This document shows, piece by piece, positions 56,701 to 63,050 of a stretch of DNA of 64,000 bases. The stretch lies in assembly GCF_000422585.1 (NCBI RefSeq), contig NZ_KE383878.1, positions 294,743 to 358,742 of the forward strand, written 5' to 3'. Each line of letters begins with the position of its first letter. Within the stretch, counting starts at the first letter, position 1. The position numbers and the translations under genes are program-made. The stretch comes from Hugenholtzia roseola DSM 9546 (GTDB lineage Bacteria; Bacteroidota; Bacteroidia; Cytophagales; Bernardetiaceae). Below the pieces are notes generated by a model. That model saw only the letters and a program-made list of their open reading frames with translations, did not search any database and was not told the DNA's origin.

Positions 56701-59684
56701 TCGCCCGTATTAAAATCGCCCAAACGCATCTTGCTATAAGTATGAACGGTTTGGTCGTTGGTATCAAATATGACATCGTTTCGGTTTCGTGCATTGAAGG
56801 CAAAATCGGTAGTGGTCAGGTTTAAAATCCCCCCTTCAAAAACAAGGGTAGAATTGTTAGGCGCAGCCACAACGAAAGTAGCCCCGTCATTTACGGTCAG
56901 CAAGCCTCTGAAAGTATTGGTGCCTCCGCCCAAACCGTCGCGCCAGTTGCCTGCAATCGTGGTAGTGCCGTTGGCAGTGAAATTGAAACTTTCTACTTCA
57001 AGGCTGCTATTTACCGCAACGGTCAGATTATTACAAGCCGCATTGACATCTAAGGTAACTGTATGCGTATTTCCGATAATTACGTTATCCACTGCCGTAG
57101 GAATTGCACCTGCCACTGCCCCTACATGCGAAATGGTACTCCAAGTGTTGAGGTTGTTCCAGTCTCCTGTTTGGCGGGAATAGTAGGTAGTAGGTAAAAT
57201 TTCATAGGGTGTTGAAAAAGGCGAGGTGTTGTTGGCTGCATCTCTGACAGTGGCGGTGATGAAACTGTTAAGGGCGAAAGTGCCTGAAAAAGACCAAGCT
57301 CCTGTCGTTACCGTAGTGCTACCTTTATAAACTCTCCCTTGGTTTTCGCCTGTGTTATTTTCAAAGACTTCTATTGTTTCCCCATCTGAACAAGTCGCGC
57401 AAGTGCCTGTAATAGTCGTAACAGAACCAGCGATGATGTCAGGCGCAGGTTTATCTAAATTTCCACCAGAAAACAAAGCAATACCTGACCCATTTCCAAA
57501 GATGCTATTTTCAGAAATCAAGTTGCCCGTACCCGTTTGTATGGAAACCCCCGCCCCAGAATTGTCGCTTAGGGTGTTCAAAGCAATTTGATTGTTCGTC
57601 GCATCATTTATCGAAATGCCCGAAAAAGCATTATTACTAATGGTATTATTTGTAAAGCTATTGGCATTTCCTGTCGCTGCTAAGGAGATACCACCAATTG
57701 TATTAAAACGAATGATATTGTTATTAAATGAGTTATCATTCAGACTTGCGCCTGCGGTTATGGTAGAAAAAGCAATACCTGTGGATTGATTACCCAAGTT
57801 AAGCAGTCCCGATGCATCTGTACCAACTTTATTTCCCGTGAAGGTATTTAGACCTGCAAAGTTGTATAGGATAATGCCGTAACCACTATTGCCTGATATA
57901 ATATTGTCTTGTATTGTATTTTCTCGCCCATCAACGCCTGCCGAATATCCTCGCACTTCCAAGCCAACACCATTCGGGTAAGGGGTGTCCCCAAGCGGGT
58001 TTAGACCAATTATATTATTAGAAACAGTATTGTTGTTTCCTCCATTGATAGCCAATGCCGTTTGTCCGCTATTTCCGATAACGTTATTATCAATCGTGTT
58101 TCCATTCGTTTGTACATTTATGCCGATATAATTGTTTGCCAATGGAGTCCCGTCGGAGGCGATACCTACCCAATTATATTGTATTGTGTTGGTATTAGCA
58201 CTACCAAAAACAGAAATTGCAGTGGCAAAGCCCGTCAAACCTGAAATGATATTTCGTGCATTAAGCGCGTTTGTACCTATAATATGCAAACTTCCACCCG
58301 AAATGCTAATACCACCAAAAGAATTGCTAAGAGAATTTAGACCGCTTTTATCCGTACCTATGTAGCAGTTTTGAACTATGTTGGTTGTGCCATCCGATAT
58401 ATCCACCCCTCTACCATCATGCCCCGAAAGCAACATTCTATCTGCCAAATTCAAGCCTCCAATCGTGTTATTTGAACCAGATACGCCAATCCCATTTGTG
58501 TTACTTGCCCCTGCTGCGGCAGTCCCAGTAGCATCTGTACCTATGAAACAGCCGCTCACCTGATTATTATCTCCCGTAATATTGATAGCGGAGTTGAAAT
58601 GGCTATTAATCGCAATTCCCTGCAAAAGGTTTTGGTTTGAAGATAGTTGAATACCTGTAAATGACCCTGCCGAACGCTCTATGACAATACGCATTTGGGC
58701 ATCATTGCCGATGGCTTGTGTATTCGGACTACTGCCTATTTGCGAAAAGCCGTCTATCCAAACAGGATTGGTATTAGCGGTAATGGTTGCAAAACTCGAT
58801 AAGGAAATAGTCTGCACGATAGCGGGGTCGTTTCCGATAGAAAAATCCACGTAATTTTTTCCCGCCAGTCCGTTTGCCTGCGTGATGACCTCACGTAAGG
58901 ACTCTGCACCTGCGTCGTTGGTATTTTTTACACGCAAAGCCCAAAGTGGGTCAGAAGTATCAGCCGCATTAGTCTGCCCCATCTCACCTGCAAGCGCGGA
59001 AGTTCCCGCATTGGCAAGCACCTGACCTGTGCCTATGTTAAAATCAAAGTAAGAATAAGCTCCGTCGGGAGTGGTAGAGGTCATATCAGCCGCAATTTCT
59101 GCCCCACTTCTAACACTTGTGAAGATACGCACCTCATCTACCTGCCCCTTGATGTAGGTATCGCTTGCCCAAGAAGGCGCGTACTGACCGCCTACATAAA
59201 GCGGTATATTTGAATTGAAAGTAGCATTTCCAGAAGCAGGCGAAACAAAGGCTTGCGTTCCAATGGGTGTTCCATTGACGTAAATCGTTACGTTTGGGTG
59301 ATTATAGACTAAGGCGATATGATACCATTGATTGAGGTTAGAAGCATACGGAAAGTCGCGCATAGCCCTATCGCCTCCTCTTCCAAAACTTGCCCTTATA
59401 TTAGTGGGGTTCATTTCCAACCACAAACCTGTGTTGGGAGAAGCACCTGTGTTGTGAAATACCGTACCTCCTGTTACACTTTGAGGCTTGTACCAAAGTT
59501 CTATCGTTAGGGTAGTGGTAGGCGCGATAAGACCCAAGTTTGCGATGTCATCTACTCCATCAAAATATAGCCCCCGATTCCCAGCAGGCTGTTGTGCAAA
59601 TAAGGTATTAGAAAAAAAGATACATATAAGAAAAAGTAGTGTGTAAAATTTAAAACTTGTTGGTGTAAAGATTCTCCAATTCAT
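44712..59684 (-). CDS. Giant modular T9SS-secreted surface protein, about 4990 aa
   Basis: The signal peptide is MNWRIFTPTSFKFYTLLFLI, cleaved near LFAQQ. I prefer ATG 59684 over 59729. Three cassettes start with LamG-type jellyroll domains at residues about 35, 1375 and 2645 (GLYFDGVDDI, GMYFDGVNDYI, GIWFDGVEDYL), each followed by an LRVKNTxDAxxESLREV motif and a right-handed beta-helix rich in NxIG and GTDxxG turns; the first two also have a VIIGNTHTVTL strand-rich segment. A fourth beta-helix starts near residue 3290 (NLNDSGAGSLRFVL). The C-terminal third has a GATGG-type region, leucine-rich repeats (about 4450-4640), Ig-like domains and a T9SS type A sorting domain (VVYPNPTQNRLFVQF). Probable adhesin; the C-terminal 1000 residues are shared with the next gene. 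Confidence 0.92.
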   Translation of the reverse strand: MNWRIFTPTSFKFYTLLFLICIFFSNTLFAQQPAGNRGLYFDGVDDIANLGLIAPTTTLTIELWYKPQSVTGGTVFHNTGASPNTGLWLEMNPTNIRASFGRGGDRAMRDFPYASNLNQWYHIALVYNHPNVTIYVNGTPIGTQAFVSPASGNATFNSNIPLYVGGQYAPSWASDTYIKGQVDEVRIFTSVRSGAEIAADMTSTTPDGAYSYFDFNIGTGQVLANAGTSALAGEMGQTNAADTSDPLWALRVKNTNDAGAESLREVITQANGLAGKNYVDFSIGNDPAIVQTISLSSFATITANTNPVWIDGFSQIGSSPNTQAIGNDAQMRIVIERSAGSFTGIQLSSNQNLLQGIAINSHFNSAINITGDNNQVSGCFIGTDATGTAAAGASNTNGIGVSGSNNTIGGLNLADRMLLSGHDGRGVDISDGTTNIVQNCYIGTDKSGLNSLSNSFGGISISGGSLHIIGTNALNARNIISGLTGFATAISVFGSANTNTIQYNWVGIASDGTPLANNYIGINVQTNGNTIDNNVIGNSGQTALAINGGNNNTVSNNIIGLNPLGDTPYPNGVGLEVRGYSAGVDGRENTIQDNIISGNSGYGIILYNFAGLNTFTGNKVGTDASGLLNLGNQSTGIAFSTITAGASLNDNSFNNNIIRFNTIGGISLAATGNANSFTNNTISNNAFSGISINDATNNQIALNTLSDNSGAGVSIQTGTGNLISENSIFGNGSGIALFSGGNLDKPAPDIIAGSVTTITGTCATCSDGETIEVFENNTGENQGRVYKGSTTVTTGAWSFSGTFALNSFITATVRDAANNTSPFSTPYEILPTTYYSRQTGDWNNLNTWSTISHVGAVAGAIPTAVDNVIIGNTHTVTLDVNAACNNLTVAVNSSLEVESFNFTANGTTTIAGNWRDGLGGGTNTFRGLLTVNDGATFVVAAPNNSTLVFEGGILNLTTTDFAFNARNRNDVIFDTNDQTVHTYSKMRLGDFNTGDMLVNVNLTLISDDITNDEIVCENGNTRIAAAKTVFNQGYFDSFYGTLIGLDPNSAWVNEANSFLNLKGAGIVMNNAIFQTDAPNNTVNYGGGAQVIRGNQTYHHLRLYNNIKTLNNNITVNGNLLLTVSPATTLDFNTFTINLKGNLVSNGACTTVGTGALIFDGTNAQSIQGGGTNLSLPNVILDNAAGLTVEIQTSVRQTLTLTTGKISLQNQPLVLTNPIVANQLAGTFDNTRYIATLGTGLFKRNSSSSGSFEFPVGDNTELKLLTLSEISDAGVRYIPNPTTPSIPAALHTPNGLNGLWEVSSANPITTSLTLTNAGGGTTSASTIYKHDGTAWQPILPTNYTNPPPTYEVLGLNLAATTHYFAVLAPPPPPTQPIGNRGMYFDGVNDYIDINNVAGLSFPNNSDFTISFWIKNQRPNTYQIPLKYGTNAGELGLMVELGAANQLTFATQIDGNPWNRISTPNGIFLENEWVHVTLTWANGDKNIFINGTSVATGNQPSVGATAASLRLRLGADSPTPSSYFRGQLDEIRIFSGLRTSSQIAADMATSTHNTAVGFWRFEEGTGGSAANTGTNATGDGTLTNNPLWALRVKNTTDAAPESLREVLDQVSLLAGKNYIDFSIESPAPWNIQPLSNLPTASQPILIEGNSQKGWSNTERIRLDNSLNISATRIGLNLTGAGSEVYGLEISNTDGTSGGWAIYVDADNVTLGAAGKGNVINNIGTSAGAHVGIYAWTGATSLTIQNNYIGTNAAGTAAVGSNSVGIRNYATSGVLMQENLVAGMNVGQGIAIEVYGTATVRNNIIGLGSDLTTAIPNNIVGVRVTGTNANNTVVGGFGFENRIANSNIGVAVESNAVGVQILDNQIYCNNNTNIGLNTGGNIEKQAPLITLVSPTAISGTCATCADFENIQVYRDASGCSPSGGTQLVGTASVLSGNWTLSGTFNPADVFTATARDGAGNTSPFSPPYNPQTYYSRNATGGGDWHDTNTWSTTGHGDAAAGTIPTPADNVIIAIGHTVTVNAPLQAFDIQVNAGAILDFGTSTGHTIQSLSTDAAVGLRTLRFAQPALPAIAAASNTFMDNTGATIQYEGSTDYPIEPDFNGKPYQNIIIEGLGVKSLYLDTDVLGFFRINGGGATFKPDSYNFTVGGDFTVQSFGNFIDEVSGGINTFNGAVSLNANANFRDFIVGTGANTYIFNGTITNSGNFTADSNPTNTSVFTFNADVNNAAIWNLLNNGTYNFTKPSTTLAAPQRISNSAVTMNFGYNGGGGGSANITTAFLEFANGQLVNFNINGDFMIAAGSEVINRNQTGVQFSFNGGIRGTDASSVWRNEVNTVLYYRDDSPVIMGGNGQFIATANGNRVYYDRGGDQLILGTDYFHLEFTNNAKTLQGATVVLGNLNINGSTTLVTNNQDLVLHGDFINNGTFDGTNSYVEFFGANPQTISSASPLTFHDLLVAKTTNPLLVQPQVTVSNQMTLNSGIIRLLNEDFILDNSIPANQLLGAFNNLNHFHTSNLGSLVRNGSGAGTFNYPVGDGTLLRTFSTTALNNTKVRFTPTLAPAAPMGANDVATGKWIVEYGATTNANFTLFNTGSADVASAIHSSDGTSAWAMIPTVNPATPPSYQTSLPYTFLAAQAAHFTVFRQAPVITTAPEGNRGIWFDGVEDYLTAPPAASINFAGSQPHTIMMWLKVPQNTGGIFFVKGANAPIAGKLQILGAITPTGQISFEHDNGGLGWDRRNTQNTVVQSNQWVHVALVSDGTLNGKFIYINGMPQTLDVGVGTPNAYLTATAADGAFYLGHDTFEGQIDDFRMFASALDQTAIQYAMSSPLNEGAEVFYAFETGEGQTVANNGVAAAALNAALGSNVNAETIDPLWALRVKNTTDADPESLREVLTTANSLATKNYIDFSIPTAGVNTIAPLSPFTPLSSPVFIDGTSQLGYDFATNMPQIVLDGTNAGVGTDALTLSAGSDESKIVGLSVQFYGGYALWLTNSNLHTIQNNFLGTNQTGTAAAANGGGIFLSNSNQNQIGGSRSLSQGNILSGNDFFGISSNGANDNFIQGNNIGVNKDATASIPNLSIGLNLFNGVNDNTIGGTTADLANIIGGNGDHGMQLYRNALNNTIIGNYIGTDPAGTLDLGNTNDGIRILDNSADNIIGGTGTGRINIIKNNRYGVHISDNSNDNLISENSIACNSDGGIFLDIATTANSNFPRPIVAGATANLISGTTNPNATLEIYRNTTCITPATDEGEELLGFATADGAGNWTFIPATALNSGDLITALARDVNNNTSPFSFPVAVSDPNVVTNLNDSGAGSLRFVLSYVNDPLNPETEVVFNIPLTVLTAGSYTINLLSPLPAITRDAVILDGKTTQETFLGAALAQPIRVSGSGSINQGLVVAANDVEVSGLAWTDFNQAAILIENANNVVVGKAAAPNFIYSNGGEGIEVMGTNDNLVIQHNHIGLDELQNPALPNSGRGISVENPTTLTNSTIQNNIIAANLSGGIVILSPNATNLEINDNLVGITSSDVPAPNGNRGIVLDFVSQVLVQNNTVSAHNDPTLGTGIHLESDASNIELLNNKIGTNVAGDAPIGNTFGIRIGGCDDIRIGVLGNGNLISGNMRGIRADATTNLQIRANTIGLNFANDAQMGNDVGINFLDVSNAMVVNNLISGNSTRGMLLEGASSFNEIYANRFGTNNDVGEPNLGSPATALRIQGNSTQNQIGTDNPLLANVFVFNEVGIAVQTAGAIENTIGINRFRCNNVEAITLSGGGNINLAAPIPDGITEAGYSGTGANAGDKIDIYQNHLCVGSQGAQYIGSTIADAEGRWYFANNFTLSDQPVALRTDPNGNSSPFNIALNVFPNTPAVLIEDTPLPDDLLILGQDEQIIYNFQITVANSATNLEQIRFLLNGSYVPSDIAALNLHYATTNNILASSIIESFVPPVSGSEAVFLAISQNLPIGTHYFWITVDIPANPTIGATVQVSDLTAAFFSPMPFQTENAGASGVFTIGCDAPQPPIASFEGYPYCDGDSVAISLKAAFNPQGSNTTLRLLYGNSLNNLNNTITLSTTFNQNALVEPTFLVMWAKGEPFVFQFEVQNDCSGANAWVASSPVSLNPLPLVGNNLIGDSHFVLADQIPYPLLDISAQTPDSTLFTFQWQASSDSLVWTDLAGENDIDLYFDAPLSASTYFRRKASYQNLCDELSNTVRIELLAPVYISQYNQDDSLALVAIYQATGGANWTNSWNLNDPVYTWQGVTLLATLDGNVVVKNLNLVNNNLTGTMPAQTATLIYRQGADFTLDISQNKLGFLSAEPFIGELNGFSYAPQDSIHQAQYLTRQQNDSVTMHVNTAGNFNTYQWYKDDLPIADATAPILEIDSVLPADMGEYTCVVNNTVANQLTLHRRNIFLNVIPFVNPLDSMVLVDLFNATGGNTTWTDPWDLNNPVGTWQGITFVDGVVTEIDLSNSGLTGEIPASFNADADLIQNLIYLNLSDNDLSGTIPAGLGSFENLLYLDLSSNNFSGAVPSEIGNLQDLLTLDLSDNDLTDLPATINNLTSLQNLILRNNQFGAIPHLGNLTELLTLDISYNLLTEMPTGIPNLTKLNNLYAHVNFVENWTENIATLQALRNLTLYQNHLYSLPEGLPQLSRLQRLSVGENRLEFDDLLPLASRRNRIAFSYAPQADINLEIDTLLNKGDSFTLRVETEGQGNVYRWYQNGNLAFGLVASQVTFNSLSPRQVGVYVAEVRNAELPDLTLYRRPIRLRINCDNIAVEVAVNQTTFCDNVEILALMQRQNASEGEKYQWYYNGAPIFRATTSAYSALRAGVYWLEVQDDRCISRSDSIWVQSVSVRQVLIAQNGNLLSPTTDISGMRSFQWYRNGQLLLNAVAPLLEATISGEYYLEYIDENGCLSTSNRLTVSVTATDNTQNPLTFVVYPNPTQNRLFVQFETAAMRKCFIRDLVGRTLAEKSSDKEQLILELGHLPKGVYLIEIQDEAGQSLTQKVFVE

Positions 59685-59882
59685 AGAAAAAAGCGATAAA
59701 AGGTAAGTTGTATGATTTTTTAGCGACAAGCCACAGCAAAAAATGCGTTAAGAGCAAAACGCCATTTTTTGTGTCCTTGTTTGTAAATCCAATTTGAAGT
59801 TTTTTATGCTTAGGCAAATAGGCGCGAAAAAAGAAAAGTAAATAGGCACTACTCGCCCGACCCAAAGGTCTGCCAACCTAAG

Positions 59883-59890
59883 CAAAGATA
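59883..59890 (-). promoter_or_regulatory. Possible -7 element of the giant gene
   Basis: TATCTTTG on the minus strand is an exact -7 match, with no TTTG at the normal spacing. It would give a leader of about 190 bases for the gene starting at 59684. Bases 59700-59880 show no ORF of note. Confidence 0.4.
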
Positions 59891-59958
59891 CGGATTTTTT
59901 CTAAAAAAGGATAACGCTAAGTCCTTATTTGTCAAGCCTTTTTTGCTTTAAAAATCAA

Positions 59959-59997
59959 AAATCCAAAAACGCAGCGGAAAACTGCATTTTTGGATTT
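59959..59997 (-). terminator. Terminator of the second giant gene
   Basis: AAATCCAAAAAcGCAG (59959-59974) pairs with CTGCaTTTTTGGATTT (59982-59997), a long stem with one mismatch. It lies 65 bases after the stop of the gene at 60062 and separates it from the 44712 gene promoter. Confidence 0.75.
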
Positions 59998-60061
59998 GTT
60001 TCAGAAAAAAGTAGTCAAAGAAAAGGTTTAGAAGTCTTTTTTTAAAAATGCCGCTAACAGA

Positions 60062-63050
60062 CTATTCAAATACTACCCTTAGCAGGCGCACCTCTTGTGC
60101 CAAGCGCACTTCCAACCAATACACGCCCTTAGGCAGATTTTGAAGGGCAAAAGGCACTACTTTTTCCTCGCTCGAAAGGCTTATCAATTCTCTGCCTACT
60201 AAATCGCGCAAGGTAAGATGGCGCAATTCTGCCGTTTCAAAGACTACCTGAAAATCGCCCTGTGTTGGGTTTGGATAGACTTTGAAAATCAAACCACTAT
60301 TATTTTCATTGTCTTCTATGCCCGTAACGGTGAAAGCAATTTCATTGGAAAGCCCCAAGCAGCCGCTCTCTTCGAGGTACTGCAAACGGTAATTGCCCGA
60401 CTGTGTAGGCTCAAAGACAGGCTGCACTGCATTTGCCACTGCATTGCCATCTCTAAACCACTGGAAGGCACGCATGCCGCTGACATCTGCAATCGGCGTT
60501 AGTACATTGCCCTGTTGTATAATTTCTACCAAACGCGCCTCTACCATTTCTATCCAAATGCTATCCGAGCGCGAAATACAGTTGTCTTGATTGCGTTCAA
60601 GCCAATAAAAACCTGCGCGTGTCGCTACATAGCGGCTTGCAGTGGCATTGAAAATAGGGTTGCCATCGAAATACCACTGATAAGAAATAGCATCACTCGA
60701 TTCGGTTTCGGCTACCTGCATTTGCGCATAGATAGGCGACTGGTCGCAAAACTGACGCTGGCTTACTTCTACCGCCAAAGGCACACCTGCACAAGCCACT
60801 TTTAAATCTATTGGAAAACGGAAAAGCGTCAGGTCGGGCAAGCTCGAATTTGTAATTAAAACGACATAACGCCCTGCATTTCGCCCATTGACGCGGCGCA
60901 AAGTCGTGCTTTTGGTTAGTGCAAAGGGAATAGCAGTCCCATTTTTAAACCAACGGTAGGCATTGCCCTGCCCTTGTGTCTGAACATCGAGCGTGTAATC
61001 TTGCCCCTCTTCGAGTAGCACTTCGAGATAAGTTTCCAAATCTGCCTGTGGCGCATAGACAAAGCCGCTTCCCCTCCTGCTCGAAAGTGGCAGTAGGTCG
61101 TCAAATTCGAGGTGATTTTGCGCCAAATTCAAATATTGGATTCTGCGCAAAGCCGTCAAGCCTTCGGGCAAAGCCACCAGACGATTCGAATGTAACGTAA
61201 GTTGCCTTAATGCGCTTAAAGTGCTGATATTTTCTGCCCAACTTTCCACAAAATTTACGTGTGCATATAAGTTGTTCAATTTGACCATATTCGGAATCCC
61301 TTCGGGCATGAGCGTAAGCAAGTTGTGGCTGATATCGAGGGTAAGCAATTCTACCAAACTGCCCAAATAAGGTATCGTTTCGAAGGCATTGTTTCGTAAA
61401 ATAAGCGTTTGCAGTGCGGTCAGATTGTCGAGCGAAGCAGGCAGCGAGGTGAGTTCGTTTTCACCCAAATCTAAGGTTAGCAAGTTGGTAAGATTGCCAA
61501 GCTCTTCTGGCACTGCACCCGAAAAGTTATTTTTGCCCAAGTCTAAATAAATGAGCTGCTCGAAAGAACCCAAGCCCGCAGGGATTGTTCCCGAAAGCGC
61601 GTTATTGAATAGATTGAGGTAGGTCAGATTGGCTATCAATTCGGCATCAGCATTAAAACTTTCAGGTATGCTACCCGTAAGCCCTCTGCCACTCAAATCG
61701 ATTTCGGTGATGTATCCATTTTCGAAAGTAAGTCCCGACCAAGTCCCGACAGGGTCTTCTAATACCCAAGGGTCAAGCCAAGTTTCCTCGCCACCCGTTT
61801 GCTCAAAAAGCTCTACCAAGACCATCGAGTCGAGCGGACTGACGTAAGGAATGACGTTGAGATAAACTTTTCGCCTATGCAATGTAAGCTGATTGGCTAT
61901 TGGATTGGTTACGATACAAGCATATTCGCCCATATCCGCAAGCGCAATCGTATCTATTTGCAATATAGCCGCCGTTGCGTCGGGCAAAAGCGTTCCATCT
62001 TTATACCACTGATAAAGGTCGGAATTTCCTCCCCCATTGACGTGCATCGTTACGGTATCTCCCTGCAAGCGCGTCAGGTATTGCGATTCGTTGATGGAAT
62101 CTTGTGGTGCATAGGCAAAATCGTTGAGGCTTCCGATAAAAGGTTCGGCAGAGGCAAAATTGAGTTTGTTTTGTCCGATATGAATAGAAAACGCCGTATC
62201 CTGCGCCAAGATAAAGTTGGCAGTTTGGGCAGGCATTGTATTGATGAGGTTGTTATTTTCTAAATCAAGGTCTTTGACCACAATCGAACCCTGCAAAGTT
62301 GCCGCTAAGGTTACGCCCTGCCAAGTATAAACAGGGTCGTTCAAATTCCACGAGTTTGTCCAATTTACGCCCCCCGTAGCCTGATAAATCGCAACCAAGA
62401 TAAGCGAATCGCTGGGATTGAATTGGCTAATATAAGGTGGGAAAAGCACATCTACCAAAACGGCATTGCTCACCTGTTCGCAATCCGTCTGGTGAATTGC
62501 CTTTCTGCGGAAATAAGTAGGCGCAAGCAAGGCAGAGTCAAAAGTCAGGGTAGGCGCGTTTGCACCTACTACATCAACCCAAACAAGGCTATCGGCAGAG
62601 GCTTGCCATTGGAAAGTAAAGAGTGAATCCACAATCGGCGTACCAACGTCGGTAAGTGGGAAAGGCACTTGTTCGGGCAGAACAAAATGCGCTTGCCCAA
62701 TTTGGTTATCTCCTGCATCAGGCACAGGCGGCACATAAACCACATTTCCTAAGCCAATCGCACCACTTGAACAGTTATTGAGAGTAGAAAAACGGAAATA
62801 AAGCGGCGTACCTTTTTCCCATTCCAAGAAGTAAATAAGTTCTAAGTTGGACGTACCAGTATAGACATTTGCAAAATTCAACACTTGGTCGAGGTTGAAT
62901 ATATCGCTACCATATTCCAAACGAAGCGTCGTGTTTTCACCCTGCGGATTGATGTTTGTTTTGAGTATGAAAGTAGCCAAATCTGCTTGACAGTCATAAA
63001 AACCGTCAAAAGTGCTATTCGGCGGCAGTGGCGCGTCGCAACCCGAAAAG
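60062..63050 (-). repeat. Duplicated C-terminal module, copy 2
   Basis: Homologous to 44712-47700 in the neighbouring gene. Similarity begins near the CDAPLPP/CDAPQPP segment and continues to the stop. The nucleotide match is close in blocks (around GAATTTGTCC-type regions) and diverged elsewhere, indicating an older duplication with later exchange or purifying selection. Confidence 0.8.
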
